Under the pieces are notes generated by a model. It did not search any database. It saw only the letters and a program-made list of their open reading frames with translations, and was not told where the DNA came from. From NCBI GenBank assembly GCA_021495925.1, contig JAKEKT010000020.1:248001-312000 (forward strand): DNA of 64,000 nucleotides, read 5' to 3'. The stretch is from Diplodia intermedia (taxonomy: Eukaryota > Ascomycota > Dothideomycetes > Botryosphaeriales > Botryosphaeriaceae). Shown here in pieces: positions 22,643 to 34,600 of the stretch. Each line of letters begins with the position of its first letter. Within the stretch, counting starts at the first letter, position 1. Made by a program: the position numbers and the translations under genes.

Positions 22643-24930
22643 CTGCTCCTATCGCAACAACAATTCGATCACCTCCCGCGTCGTGAGTAGTATTCGTACA
22701 CATTCCAAGGACCTTCTCCACCGCATCTCGGCTCTCCGCTGGTTCGTCGCGCGTCGCCCCCTTCCTGTCCGTTGCAGTAGCGAGGAGACAGCGCCTCTTT
22801 CGTGGGATTTTCGGGTCCTTGCACACCCTCTACTTGGGTCCAGGATCCCATGTGGCTGAATTCGAGATTCCCACCCGACGACGACCGAGCTGCTGCCGTG
22901 TACGGTGCTGCTGCATCGTTGCGGGCAGCTGATGAGGGGGATGCGGAGGAAGCCGGGCTGAACGTACGTCGAGGGTCAGTTCGGCGGCAACGGTCCCAAC
23001 TGCACTGCTCGCAGACGGGAGGGGAGAAAAGGAAAAAGAAAGGGAGCAGGTGCTACCAATTTGCGCGGCTGCCGTTGCTCTGTGGCTGTGCGGATCGCTG
23101 TTGCGAGGTGATTGGGTTGGGATCTGCATGGTCTTTGGACGGGTGCGGGGAAGTGTTGCCGGGGTGATTGCCACTCGAGACGCTGCCGCGCTCCGCTGGC
23201 AGAAGGTGTTAGCGGGGCGAGGCTATGTGTGGCTAATGTTGCTTTCTCGGGAAGAGAGAACAAAAAATATTGTAAACATACCTGCCGTGCTTGCGGCCCG
23301 AGACCACTGAGTGGTTCCGCCCAGCAAGTATGGGGGAGTCGAGCGAGGGACCATGGCTTCGACTTCGGACGTAGCTGGAGCGACCCGGCCAAAATCCAAA
23401 GGAAAAAAAGAAAACACACGGCGAGGTGAGCGAGAAGGAGACTTGCGACTTGTTGGGAGCTCGAGCTTGACGACAACTGTGGCTAAGCAGCCCGCATTTT
23501 AAGGTCTCACGATTGCCAGTCTTCCCGCCCAAGGGCACGCGCTCCTCAGCACGGCGCGCACATCACAAACCCAGACGGCCCAGTAGCAGCACCCGGTGGT
23601 GCAGAATGCGACACTGCACCCGTCCCGCAGCATGCAAAGCGAGCAGGCAAGAGGGCCAAAACGCCCGAAAAACACCGCACCCGCGTAATAGGCAGCCGAG
23701 GCCGAACGGGCCAAAGCATCTCGATGGGCCAGACGGTGACCCCGACGACCTACCTTCATCCCCCTCCGCGCAAACGGAATCTCCTTGCGACGCCCAATAG
23801 GGCTTGCTTCCGCGCGCGCGCGCCTGTTCGCTGCAAGACATCTGGATGAAGAGAAGTACAGTGAGTCCAGGCTGCAGAGGGAGGGGGGGCAGGAGGGGGC
23901 ATGAGGCAGAAAGGGGGAGTGGGAGGGGGGAGGGGGGAGCAAAGAGACGGTGTAGTAGCATCGAAAGAGATTCCCGCACGCACGTAGGACGTGTATTGAC
24001 GAACCAGAGGTGGTGATGGGCATGCGGTTGCAGCAGCGCGCGGGGGCTGAGCCACAGCATGCGCCGCACGACGCCACACGACGCCACACTCATACTCGCT
24101 CGCCTCCCACTCCCTCCCCCCCGCCCCGCCCCGAGCCAATCGTGTTCAATGTGAGCACGCGGGTACGCTGTATTTCGATAAGTCTAAGCGGGATGGTCGA
24201 CGAATCAGGCCTCTGATGGAAAACTTGCCCCAAGAACAGAGCCGACAGAGGCTTGCGGTTCGCGAACCGTTTTCGTTTGCCTTGTTTGTGAGTCCCCCTC
24301 CCCCTCAAGGCTGCCATGAGGCTTGTCGATGTGGCGCATGAGGCGGTGAGGCGTTGCGGCAGGTGAAGACGATGTTACTTGCGTGTATGCGGCCGCCCGG
24401 TTTTTTTTCTTGCTTCCATGCCGAATTTCCTCTTCGGGTCAGTTACTGCGGTGGTGGGCTTCTGGCCTCGCTACTCTCTCGACTCCTGCCGAGGTGTAAA
24501 CGGCGAGACGTGGTTGGGTTGAGTGCAACATTCGACATCTTCTCAAATTACGAAACTCGGGGATACCGAGCCTGGAAGCTCTCCTCCTTGCAATCCGGCC
24601 TGTCGATCCAGAAACCAGGGTTCCGTGGGCTAATCGGGATGCCCGAAGGTTATCAGTATGCTTGCGGATCTGCAGGCGCAACATGTTCAACAAGCTGGCC
24701 TGCATCGTCGAAGAAACTAAAGCAGGCTTTTTACGCTATCAACGTGCGGCCTCAAAGTTCCTTCAACCATCGACCAACACCGCCAATTAGTCCTCATTCT
24801 GAATTCGTGTCATAATCGTACATTCCAGAGCTTTTGGGGTACCTATCCATCCATCCAATCTCTATCATTCTATTTACAAATTACTGTAAGTGGTGATACG
24901 GATGGACGATGCCTAACAAGTGTGCTGACA
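22643..24930. other. Intergenic, low-complexity G/A-rich patches, no gene seen
   Basis: Contains a purine-rich tract (23880-23945, runs of G with A) and pyrimidine tracts. Overlapping frames at 23500-24140 on both strands are an effect of composition. No domain, tRNA or mobile-element core is recognised. Confidence 0.5.
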
Positions 24931-27000
24931 TTAGTTCTTCGGCGGGGGAGGGGGAGTCTTTGGTCTGCCAGAGAACAGCTCCAGAACGAGAGCCTTCTTG
25001 TTGACTGTAGAGACAGTGTTAGTAAGTGGCTCGATCTTTGTCCCATCTGTGAAGACTTACTCTTCCCCATAGCATTTCTTGGAATGTTGTCCACCAGCTT
25101 GAGCTCCGTGGGGATCTTGTAGTTGGCCAGTATGTCCTTCAATGCCCTGCGCATGTCCAATGGGCCCCAGGGCTTGCCACCCTTTCCGGCAGTCTGACCC
25201 TGCTCGGTAAGAACGACAACCGCAGCAACTCTCTGGCCCCACTGTTCCGAGTCCAATGCAACGACGGCGCATTCAGCGACCTCGGGTCTACTCTCGGTCA
25301 GCTCATTGGCCCCACCGCATCATGAAAGAGGGCACTTACAGCGAGAGCATCTCCCTCTCGACCTCCAACGCACTGACCTTCTCGCCACCGGTCTTGATGA
25401 TATCGGCGCTCTTCCTACCCTGGATGAAGTACATCTTTCCCCTGCACCAATCCTGGCTCGGCCTCGAGCTTTTCCCAGCCGTCGGGACTTCCCTTCTGAC
25501 CGCGACGTCTCCCGTCTTGAACCACCTGCCCTTTCCATCCTCGCCCTCGACAAACTCCTTCGCCGTGGCCTCGGGGTTGCGCCAGTACTCGCTGAAAATG
25601 GTTGGGCCGCGCAGCTGCACCTCGCCCTGGCGTTCCCTGCCGTACTGATCAATCTCCTCTCCATCCGCGATGATCTCATTCGTGTCCGTGTCCACGAGGC
25701 GGGCCTCGACGAAGGGGAGAGGCCAGCCAACGCTCCCGTCGACGCGGTCGGCGACGTCCAGGCCGCAGCTCAGCGCCATGCCGACCTCGGTCATGCCGTA
25801 CCGCTCCAGCAGCACGTTGCCGGAGCTGAGTTGCGACCACGCGGCCTTGGTGGGCGTCGGCAGGGCGGCCGAGCCGGAGATGTTCAGCCGCAGGTTCTCC
25901 GGGCGGGTCGACGCGCACGCCGCCTCCTGCAGCTCGGGCGAGAGGCTCTTGAGCGCGTGCATCAGGCGGTTGTAGATGGTCGGCACGACGGTGAGGAAGG
26001 TGATCTTCTCGCGCGGCTTCGCGCCGTTGGTCGGCTGGAGGAAGGGCGCGGCGAGACGCTCCCACACGTGGCTGGCGTTGAAGGGGAACATGAACTCGAT
26101 GCTCGAGCCGGCGAAGAGCGGGGCGAGGATGGCGTTGACGGTGCCGTGGATGTGGTGGAGCGGGAGCAGGTGGAGGAGACGGTCCTCCGGGCTGTATTCC
26201 CAGGCCTTGTTGAGCGATTGCGCCTGCGCGGTCAGCGTGGAGATGGGGATCAGGACTCCTTTCTGCGTAACGTAAGCCATTGCCGATGCGGATGGAGACG
26301 TGCAGCTTCTCTCACCGGCCTGTTGGTGGTGCCGGACGTATACAGCATCATGCCGCCCTTCTCGTCGGGAACGGCATCAAGCTCGACGGCCCCGCTGCTC
26401 GATGCGGTCTCGAACGTCTTCTCGACCTTTGCGGAAATGGGCTCATGTTCCAAGCCTTCCTTCAACACGTCCTGGGCCTTCTGCTGGAACTTCTCGGAGG
26501 CCAGGAGCATGAGAGCAGCGCTCTGGTTGACAATGTATTGCAGCTCATGGGCGGGGAAAGCGGGCGACATGGGCACAGCGATGGCGTTGCTGGCCAGGAT
26601 GGACAGGAGCGTCACTGGCGGCCAATCAGCGCGTTGCCAGAGTCGAATTGCTCGCCAGGGATGTGCAGCGCGCACCTACATAGTCGTAGCTGTTCTCTAC
26701 GAGGAACGCGATTCTCTCGCCGTGCAATTCCTTGCCATTGGCCTTCTCGCGCAGCTGGTCCTTTGCGCGGGCGACGTCGTGCAGCAGCTGGCCGTAGCTG
26801 AAGGTGCGGTTGGACAGCGAGTGGACGACGGCGGTGCGCCGGGGGTCGTGGCCGGCGATGGCCTGGAAGACAGGCAGCCTCGGCAGCGTCGAGGCCATGC
26901 GGAGCAGCTGGCGGAGGATGGGCGGCGGGCTGGTGAGCGGCGGGCGGGCGTACGGGGGACGGGGTCTCGTTGCAAAGCGGCAGGCAGCTCGGGCGAGCAT
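24931..27000 (-). CDS. Mitochondrial acyl-CoA synthetase, ACSF3 (malonyl-CoA synthetase)-like
   Basis: Five exons (27000-26676, 26614-26316, 26262-25340, 25287-25061, 25004-24931) give 615 residues. An Arg-rich, acid-free N-terminus (MLARAACRFATRPRPPYARP) is a mitochondrial presequence. The adenylate-forming core has the P-loop YTSGTTNRPKG (rebuilt across the second intron), LPLHHIHGT, the ERYGMTEVGM motif near residue 362, WFKTGDVA, and the C-terminal GRKSADIIKTGGEKVSALEV and IPRNAMGKINKKAL with the catalytic lysine. These are closest to ACSF3-type ligases, which make malonyl-CoA from malonate for mitochondrial fatty-acid synthesis and protein malonylation. An insert of about 20 residues follows WFKTGDV and may be lineage-specific. 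The second exon joint uses the weaker donor GTGCGC, the only one that keeps the frame. A related medium-chain acyl-CoA ligase is the main alternative. It is divergent from the BolA gene. Confidence 0.88.
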
Positions 27001-27379
27001 TCTGCAAGCTGGGGGACGGCAGGTCTATCAATTATATGCCAGGGAGGGATGTGCTGATTACGTGCAGGCCGTCGGCAGTCATGGCCCAGTGCCCGATCAC
27101 TCGGTGGGTCAATGGGGTCCGGTCTGCGGCGGCGGCTGCAGAAGTAGACGCCGAAGCTGGGCTCAACAGAAGCACAGCGAGACAAGCTTGCCGGCGGTGA
27201 TGGCCGGCGCGTGGTGTTGAGTCCGCAGGGAATCCGGCGCAAAAATCATGAGGCGCGTCGCGGGCGAGCTGCTCGACTTTTGCCCGGCGCCGCCTTCGAT
27301 TCGTCGCTCAAACGCCGCCTGTCTCCCCACCACCCCTCCACCCTCGCCGCCGCCCGCAGCTCAACCGCCCGCTTCTTTG
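27001..27379. promoter_or_regulatory. Bidirectional promoter of the ACSF3-like and BolA genes
   Basis: 379 bases separate the divergent starts of two genes whose products both carry mitochondrial presequences. A shared promoter would allow coordinated expression; I see no clear TATA box or named factor site. Confidence 0.5.
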
Positions 27380-28006
27380 ATGTTGCAGCGAGCAGCTCTC
27401 CTCCGCGGCACCGCGCGACGCCAGCTATCAGCCATGGCGCAGTCAATCACCCCGATCGAGGACTCCCTGCGCGCAAAGGCACGACTCCGCACACCGCGCG
27501 CGAACCACGGCGGCTAACAGCTACAGATCAACGAAGCGCTCAAGCCCGCATCGCTTGAGGTCTTCAATGATTCGCACCTGCACGCCCACCACAAGGCCAT
27601 GCAGGGCGTGACATCCAGAGAGGTCCGTTGCTGCCCCATCCACCCGACCCAGAAGCATCATGTCTCGGCCTGAAGCTAACCGTCGCACACGGCCAACATC
27701 ACAGACGCACTTCCGGTACGTACTGCGCCGCTCCATTGCCATCCACCCAGCCACTTCCCCGCCGCCGTGATACATATATTGTTTGGACAATGCGCTCAGA
27801 CTTGTCTCCGCGCGCGCCGCTCCAGGGTCAACGTCGTTTCCGAAGCCTTCCGCGGCAAGATGCAGCCGGCCAGACATCGCATGATCTACTCCCTCATGAA
27901 GGAGGAGATGGCCAGAGAGGGCGGCATCCACGCCCTGCAGCTGCGCACCCGCACGCCCGAGGAGGAGCAGCGCGCCATGTCGGCCGCTGTGACTTGTCGC
28001 TCGTAG
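27380..28006 (+). CDS. BolA-family protein, mitochondrial type
   Basis: Four exons (27380-27478, 27527-27622, 27705-27715, 27826-28006) give 128 residues. The N-terminus MLQRAALLRGTARRQLSA is a mitochondrial presequence. The BolA fold follows: ITPIEDSLRAK / INEALKPASLEVFNDSHLHA, HHKAMQGVTSRE, THFRVNVVSEAF, and GKMQPARHRMIYSLMKEEM with GIHALQLRTRTPEE. Such proteins (yeast Bol1, human BOLA1) work with monothiol glutaredoxin in iron-sulfur cluster delivery. Two splice features are odd. The first intron (27479-27526, 48 nt) must use a GC donor because no GT exists in the interval, and the third exon is only 11 nt. The C-terminal 14 residues (QRAMSAAVTCRS) are not conserved in the family as I know it. 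Confidence 0.88.
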
Positions 28007-30397
28007 CCAAACACCACTGCCAAGACCGTCCATGAGAGACAAGGGATGCTACCAACTCGCCCTGCAGGCCGATATTCCCAGCGCTACACGGCGGAGTGCT
28101 GCAAGCGGGCGGGACAAAAGCAGTGGGAATTGATATGCAAAGCATACCTACACCTCTTCTTGGCGCACCCCGGCATGAGGCTTAAATTTCGCCTCTCCCT
28201 CTGCGAGACGGGCCCCGCCGCGCCAAGAATGGGGATGTAACGGCTTGTACAACAAAAGCTTGACAAAGTGCCAAGACCGAATAAGAATGGAGCTTCTACG
28301 AGTCATCTTGCATGAATCGCCTCGTCCCGAAGCTGTGGGTTTTGTTCCTGACTTGCGCTTCACGGGGGAACCTTGACTAGTAGTAGGGAGAAGGCCGTCG
28401 TGACAGCGAAGGATCTGTTCATGCAGATGGAATACAAGCTAGCGGGCCACGATACGGCTCCGCACCAGTGGAATGGGAGCACCTGTGCAGGAATGACGAT
28501 ACCGAGAGCCCGAGACGGCATGGATGCTCTAACAAACGATTCTCAACGTCTCGTCGCATGCAACAGCTTCCCCCATCAGTAGACACGTGCAGCTTCGTTC
28601 ATGTGCCCCTACATTACCCGGACAGGTCCCGCAGCATACATGAGAGACAGAAGGGAAAAAGAAAATCACAGGTCAGACACTACTGCTGCACGCCGATCGT
28701 AGCGTCCCAGGCGGGCAGAAAAGATACAGCTGCGGCTGCCCGCCGCTTGGGCCCGGGTAGCCGCGCTTCCCCATCCCTGGTAAAGCTCCATGTAGAGATC
28801 CGCCCGCAAGGAAGGCAAGATCTGGATCTGAGCAACGTCACACAGAGAGGGTGGGACTACTGCTGCCATCCTCCACCTAGGACCGCATGCAGCAAAAACA
28901 GCCAAAAAGTGATATCATCTGTTGTTGCTGGAGATGCTGAATTCGGAATGAAATAAGAAAGGAAGAGAACGGCCCCCTGCCTTTCGACGTTGCTTCGGTC
29001 TCACCGTTGGCGCACGACAGCACACAGGTCACGTACAATAATGCTCATCCCAATACCCAGGTCTAGCTGATGTCTCAGACGCACACCATTTTTTTCTCTC
29101 TTATCTCCGGCAAGCGCCCGTAAAGTCTTTTGGTTCTGTACACTCTTGGCTGCGTTTCTTCTTTTCCAGGTTTGCTCCGCGAACGAAGCATCGACGCGTA
29201 TGCGCCGAGCGCCCCGCGGAAGAGGTGGTGGGGAGACGGGAAGAAGGAAGTTCGTATTCGCGCAATGATGATAGGCGAGAAAACCAACACAACTACTACT
29301 ACTGGCCCCAAGGATCAATTAACCCGAGTGTGGAGTGACCTGTCGATGACTTGCTGACCCAACACGAACCACACAACCTTGGTTTACCCTGTCGCCGAGG
29401 GGAGCCTCGACCACAGACGACCCCTGGGCGCGTGATGTGGAGTGCCTTTTTTTTTTCTCTCTCTCTTCTTTTCTGCGCGAGCGCGAACGAAGAAAGGCGT
29501 TGGTTTTATTGACGACGGATGACGTAAAAGGACGATTGAGTGACTATCGCGTTATCTCCTGGCCCTAGGTTTGTTGGATCCTTCGCCGTTCTTCGAAAGT
29601 GCGCGCGTCGCCGTCGCGCACAAGCCGTCCGATGAACATCAACCGCGAAAGGGAAAGGGAAAGGGAAAAAAAAGAGGGGACGAGCGCTGCCTTCTGGAAA
29701 TCTGTGCGTGAGAGCAGAGGAAGCGGGGACGTTCGTTCTGGTTCCCCACCTTGGCAGACTAGGCTGCAAGTGGTATGTACCCTAGCGATGAAGATTATTG
29801 CCGGCTTTGGTCGCGAGTCAGTCATCAGCCGGGCGGCGGCCATTTGCAGGGCGCCGCCGCCGTCGCTCTGGCCAAGCACCGCGCCTTCCGTCACTGGCGG
29901 CGTTCGGGCGCTTCTTTGCCCAGGCGCCGCGGCTTGGGCTTGGAGGAAGAAAGGCTTTTAGTCACGTCGACGACATCATCGGTAGTCAGAGACGGGCTGG
30001 ATGCAGATCGATGGCGGTGAATGGAAAGAGACAAACAGAGAGAAATAGAGCGTGCGTACAGACACGAGAGAGATGGAAAAATGAGGACGGCGTGCGTCAA
30101 AAGCCATATTAGAACTGTGGTATCTTCGGATGTCATAAACAGTAAAAAGAACACGAGACGACCCCTTGCCATCGCGGATATCCAGGCCTTCCCCTCCCGC
30201 CTATATTCAAGAGGCTTTCCTCTTGCCCTCGATTGATTCCGTATGTCCCAGTCATATCCCAGTCGACCTCTTGGCTCCGGCCAAGAGGATTTAGCTCATT
30301 AATAGTATGTCGTTTTGTAAATAGAAAGAAAAAAAATATTCAGGCCGCGACTCGATTCGACCGTTCTGGCAATGTGTCGGGCAATTGCCTCTCCCCT
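28007..30397. other. Intergenic between convergent genes, no gene seen
   Basis: Holds the BolA and acetate-transporter 3' ends. There are poly-pyrimidine tracts near 29449-29470 and a GGGAAA run near 29648-29670. The short open frames have no domain support. Confidence 0.5.
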
Positions 30398-31458
30398 CTA
30401 GACAGCCTGGTCGGCGCGCGCAGCGCTGTTGTCGACCTTGTTACGCCTTTCACGGCCCTTGTCAGACCAGGGGAAGTGTGCGACGGGAATGACGAAGAAG
30501 CTGTGCTGATGTGTTAGCAGACTAGATTGGAAAACTAAGGGGGTTGCTTAGACTGACCTGTTGCTTGAGTCGGCGATACCGGCAAGGGCGTTGTACCAAG
30601 CAGCAAAGGCGGCCAAGATACCGAAAGCACCGCCAGCCGTGATGAGGTTGGGTTGGGGGTGGCCGCCGCTGCCCTTCAGGTAGCCGATGCCGAGCATGAG
30701 GAAGGCCAGGTCGAGGGTGAAGAAGAGGAAGAAGAAGGCCACGGTCGAGCGCAGCGTGCACATCAACAGGATAAAGGTGAAGATGAACCAGCCCTGAAGA
30801 TGAACAAGTTAGTGTGCATGCCCCTTTTCTATCCCTCGCAAGAAAGGTGTATTGAGACTCACCATCAGGTAAAGACCGAACGAGTTGGTGAACTGCGCGG
30901 GATCGCTCTCTTCGAGCGTAGAGACAATGTTGAAGCCGCCAGGGGTCAAGACGATGGCAAACGACAGCCAGAAACCACCGTACGAGGACAGCGCGGTGGC
31001 ACCAAAGGTGTTGCCGACGGCCATCTCCCACATGCCAGCGAGCAGCTGGACGAGACCGCCGTAACCGTAGGCGAGAGCGACGACGATGTTGGGCTCGGCA
31101 ATGTCACATGTCTTCATGTTGATCAGGGACAGGACGAAAGTGGTGAGGGCGAAAGCAGAGAGACCAAGCGGAGCAGGGTTGGCGAAGTCCTTCTTGGGGG
31201 CGCGGTACAGGCCCGGCTGAAATTCACCACCGAAGGCTGGCAGGCGCATAGAAGGATCATTAGTCACAACATGAGCCAACGGGTTGCCGCCATAGTCGTA
31301 CGGCGTACGTTGCTTGGGCGGGGCGGCGGCGTGGTCGATACCGGAGGTGCCATTGGTGCCGTTGAGCTCCTTGGAGTCCTGCGCGTGGTTAGTGCTTGGT
31401 CTTCTGTGAGCGGCAAGGCAGGCACGCTTACGGGGTTGGCGGTGGCGGTGGTGGCCAT
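30398..31458 (-). CDS. GPR1/FUN34/YaaH (acetate transporter) family membrane protein
   Basis: Four exons (31458-31432, 31378-30863, 30793-30558, 30500-30398) give 293 residues. The family signature NPAPLGL is at about residues 76-82, followed by six hydrophobic helices: LSAFALTTFVLSLINM, VVALAYGYGGLVQLLAGMW, GGFWLSFAIVLTPGGF, WFIFTFILLMCTL, AFFFLFFTLDLAFLMLGIG and AGGAFGILAAFAAWYNALAG. The short C-terminus (SFFVIPVAHFPWSDK) is also typical. Characterised members (S. cerevisiae Ato1/Ady2, A. nidulans AcpA) carry acetate across the plasma membrane, and others act in ammonia export. The first exon encodes nine residues (MATTATANP). The last intron has two possible acceptors five bases apart; only the one ending at 30501 restores the conserved C-terminus. 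Transcription probably responds to carbon source as in AcpA, but I cannot show that from sequence. Confidence 0.94.
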
Positions 31459-31641
31459 GGTTGCGGTGGTGCGGCCTGCGTCTGGGGAGGGGAATGCTCT
31501 TATGCGCCGGGCGAGGAAGCGTCGAGGGATTGGGTGCAAGGGGCTTGGGAGGGCAGTCGCGTTTATATCCAATGGGGCCAGCCTGCGCGAGTCGGGGGTG
31601 ACACCAGGGACGGCTGTCGAGCAGGCGAGGGCTCGGGGCAG

Positions 31642-31649
31642 TATATATA
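31642..31649 (-). promoter_or_regulatory. TATA box of the acetate-transporter-family gene
   Basis: TATATATA lies 184 bases upstream of the start codon at 31458 in otherwise GC-rich sequence. TATA boxes are uncommon in this window, which fits a strongly regulated gene. Confidence 0.5.
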
Positions 31650-34600
31650 CATGGTAACAGCGATTCTGCGGAGACCCTAGCGCGGGACAGCAGGGCGGGT
31701 CGAGGTGCGGTGGGCGGGTAAGCTGGTGGGCTCGTCTCGGCAGCAGATTCATTACGCCAGAAGCATTCGCGGATTCTCCACGTACCCACACCACACCCTG
31801 GCCGTGGCCGCCCCAGCCAGTCAGCGGGCGCGTGGGCAACCAGCCGGGCGCACGGGATCGCCCCTCTGCGCCGTCATCGTCTGGGGAAGGCTGCCTGCCG
31901 AGGCGCGCTGCAGCTCTGCCCGGTGGTATTGTAATTGTCATGGCGCTCCCAAGCCGTCCAAGCACCGCCCAGCACGCCTCCACGCTCAGCGTCAGTCCAC
32001 CGCGAGCCGGCTGCCGGCCGTCCTGCCAATCCGTTGCCGGTCGTGTCGACGTCTCCGCCCGCCGCCCGTCCATCGCCCGCTGCGCCGCAGCGATGCGGTG
32101 TCGTCTCATCCCAGCCCGCAGGGACATGGGCCAGCTCTCCTGGCGGGTGCAGCCCACAGCGCCGTATGGAGAATTCCCATTTGTCAAGCCAGCGGCCCAT
32201 TCCATCCCACGCAGGGACGCCGGCCGAGGGCACGGTCGCAATGATGGCTTGCCGTCTGCCAGGACCCCGGCACCGCCAAACACCCCAGGCACCACGAGGA
32301 CCTAGCGTTTTGCGCAGGCAAGGTTGCGACATGGGAAACTATCGACCAGCAGCCAATTCCCGGCGCCCAGGCGGAGCGGCGCGGCTCCAGCCTGGGCTTC
32401 ACGTGGATCTGCATATCAGCGAACTGCAGCGTCTCCGCAGTGAGCGGCGCCGGTGGAAAGGCTGCGGTTACGACCGTCGGCACCTGGCGTGGGCGACACC
32501 GAAGTCCTGCGGGCAGCGGGCGGGCGCGTCGGATGCTGGCAGGCACCAACCCTCTCTGGCGGGGCGAGCGATTGAGCCTCCGAGGCCCGTCTCGCTAGGT
32601 GCGTCCGTGCCTCTCCATCGGTCGATTATTCGCACATCCTTGATGAAACTGTCGCGACACCTGCACTGTGGCTCTCAATCGGGTCAACGGGAGCTGCGCG
32701 CGCGCACGTCAGCCAGAGGCAAGGCCGGACGCACTACCACAATTGTGGCCGCGACCCTCGACCCGCAACAGTGCAGGAGTTCGGGCCGGCTCATCAGCGC
32801 CCCGTGCTCCCCTGCGGTGCCATCCAGCTCGGGCGTCCAGCAGGCCATTCTCAGGTGCTCGCCGCGCAAGTAGCAGGCGAACGTTGGCGATGGCCGTTGA
32901 GGCGTGTCCAAAAAGTTACTTCGACGCTACCCGTGGCAAGCGACAGCTTTCCCGCCCTCGACAGCTGTTACCACGACTCGACTATGCCCGTCGTGGCCTT
33001 GACAGCGCTGCATCGCAATTTCGCGCCCATCTCAGGGCTCAGGCCGTGTGCGGAAACTGGCCTTTTCCCAGCTCCACGGCCGCCGGGATTGGAGGGGATG
33101 GGGCCAAAATAGCTGTCCCACCGGCCGACTTTAGGCTGTTTTGAACTGCCCTGCAGCGGCTTTGAATCCTACGCATCCACCCCGTGCCCACATCACACCT
33201 GGACGGAAATACGCAGCATCATCCTAGCTGCCCCTCCCAGGGATCTGTGGCGTACGGCCGCCCCGTTCGGAGCTTTGAGAGCAGAAAATGCATTCAAGCA
33301 TCGCACACGCAAGGGTTCTCCCTGCCCCAGTTGCGTGGCAAGGGGATCGCATTGCGTGGAAGATGAACGGGGGATTCATCCTTCTTCCACACCTTGATCA
33401 TCCTAATTTTCCCCGTCGGAGGCCCCGTGGCCCTACAGCCGCTTTGGATCTGCGGCTGAAGTCGCTGACCATGCATCGGCGTGCGACGTGCGGGCAACCC
33501 GGTGGTGGTGCGGGTGGCACGGCGTCTTCAAAGGATTCGTCGAGATTGCTTCCGCTGTTGAGCTCCTGCGTGTTTCGTTGGAAGATGCGCCACGTTCGAT
33601 GTCGCGAGCGCCTTCCGCAATCAAGCCTGTGCCAATGGGCGGCTAAGAATCTCTTGCGCCGTGCCAAGTGAAGCCATCGTCGTATGCCACGCATGGACTT
33701 TTCTTTTCGCATAATGGCTTCCGATTGCAGCGCTGGTCGCCGAAGGCGGGAGGACGACAACAAACCGTAGATCTGATCGCAGAGCCTGGAATGGTCTCGC
33801 GCGCATCGATGATGTATTCTTCCATTTGCCCGTAGACCGCGACGGCAAATTGGAGTCTCAACGGAGTAGATGCAGCGGGCAACGACCTCGGCCCCCGCAT
33901 TTTGAGCCACCCGTCCCGGCTGCAGACCTCGGAACCAACAAAAAAAACCGGGGAAGCCTTCTGGGGTTAACTGGGGTCGGGGTCGGGTCCGTAGCTTTGA
34001 GGCTCATAGCCGCATCTGGAACGGCTTACTCGATGCGGCACTCGTGGTGTGTGGACTCTTTCGCGCCGTCGCTGGCTGTCTCGCAAATCTTGGGCGCGAA
34101 GCTTGGGCAGAGCTTAGCTGCCGCCGCCTGGCGTCGTTGGCGATTCACGCAGCATCCCCGATTCTTGGGCACGACTCTGCTGCCGAGGACGTCCAGTGAC
34201 GTAGGAATTAGTAAACACGACCAGTCGGTGAGATGATCTGGACCTGGTGGCTGCTGTGGTGATGGACAGTAGTGACGTATCTGGGGCACCGCGGGGTATG
34301 GCGACCACACTGGTGTGGTGCGATTAAGCTTAAGCAGCGACGGCAGGGGGAACGGCCGATCCACGAGGCTTGGAATGCGGAGAAGAGAAACACAGATCTG
34401 GACGGGACCCTTGACACGAGCCTGTGGACTTTGCGGAGGATCTGTGGTTGGGTTGTGTGCGAACTTGGCGCCAGAAGGGGGACCTGACGGGACCACTCTG
34501 CCGCTAAGCCGAGCGAACGCCGAGGGCAGGCGGAAGCCGGGAAATTTTGAGGAACCTGCTCCGACAGGCGCGGTGGGACAGCTGTGTCTGGTTGGCTGGG

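Noticed and set aside
25306..27057. 583-codon plus-strand frame
   Set aside because: It is exactly antisense to the ACSF3-like exons, starts at a non-ATG codon and has no domain; high GC keeps the reverse frame open.
30653..31657. 334-codon plus-strand frame
   Set aside because: Antisense to the acetate-transporter-family exons and their introns; no domain of its own.
31935..32873. 312-codon plus-strand frame in the large empty interval
   Set aside because: Overlaps several other open frames, Arg/Pro/Ser-rich by composition, no domain, no splice structure and no family-like segments.
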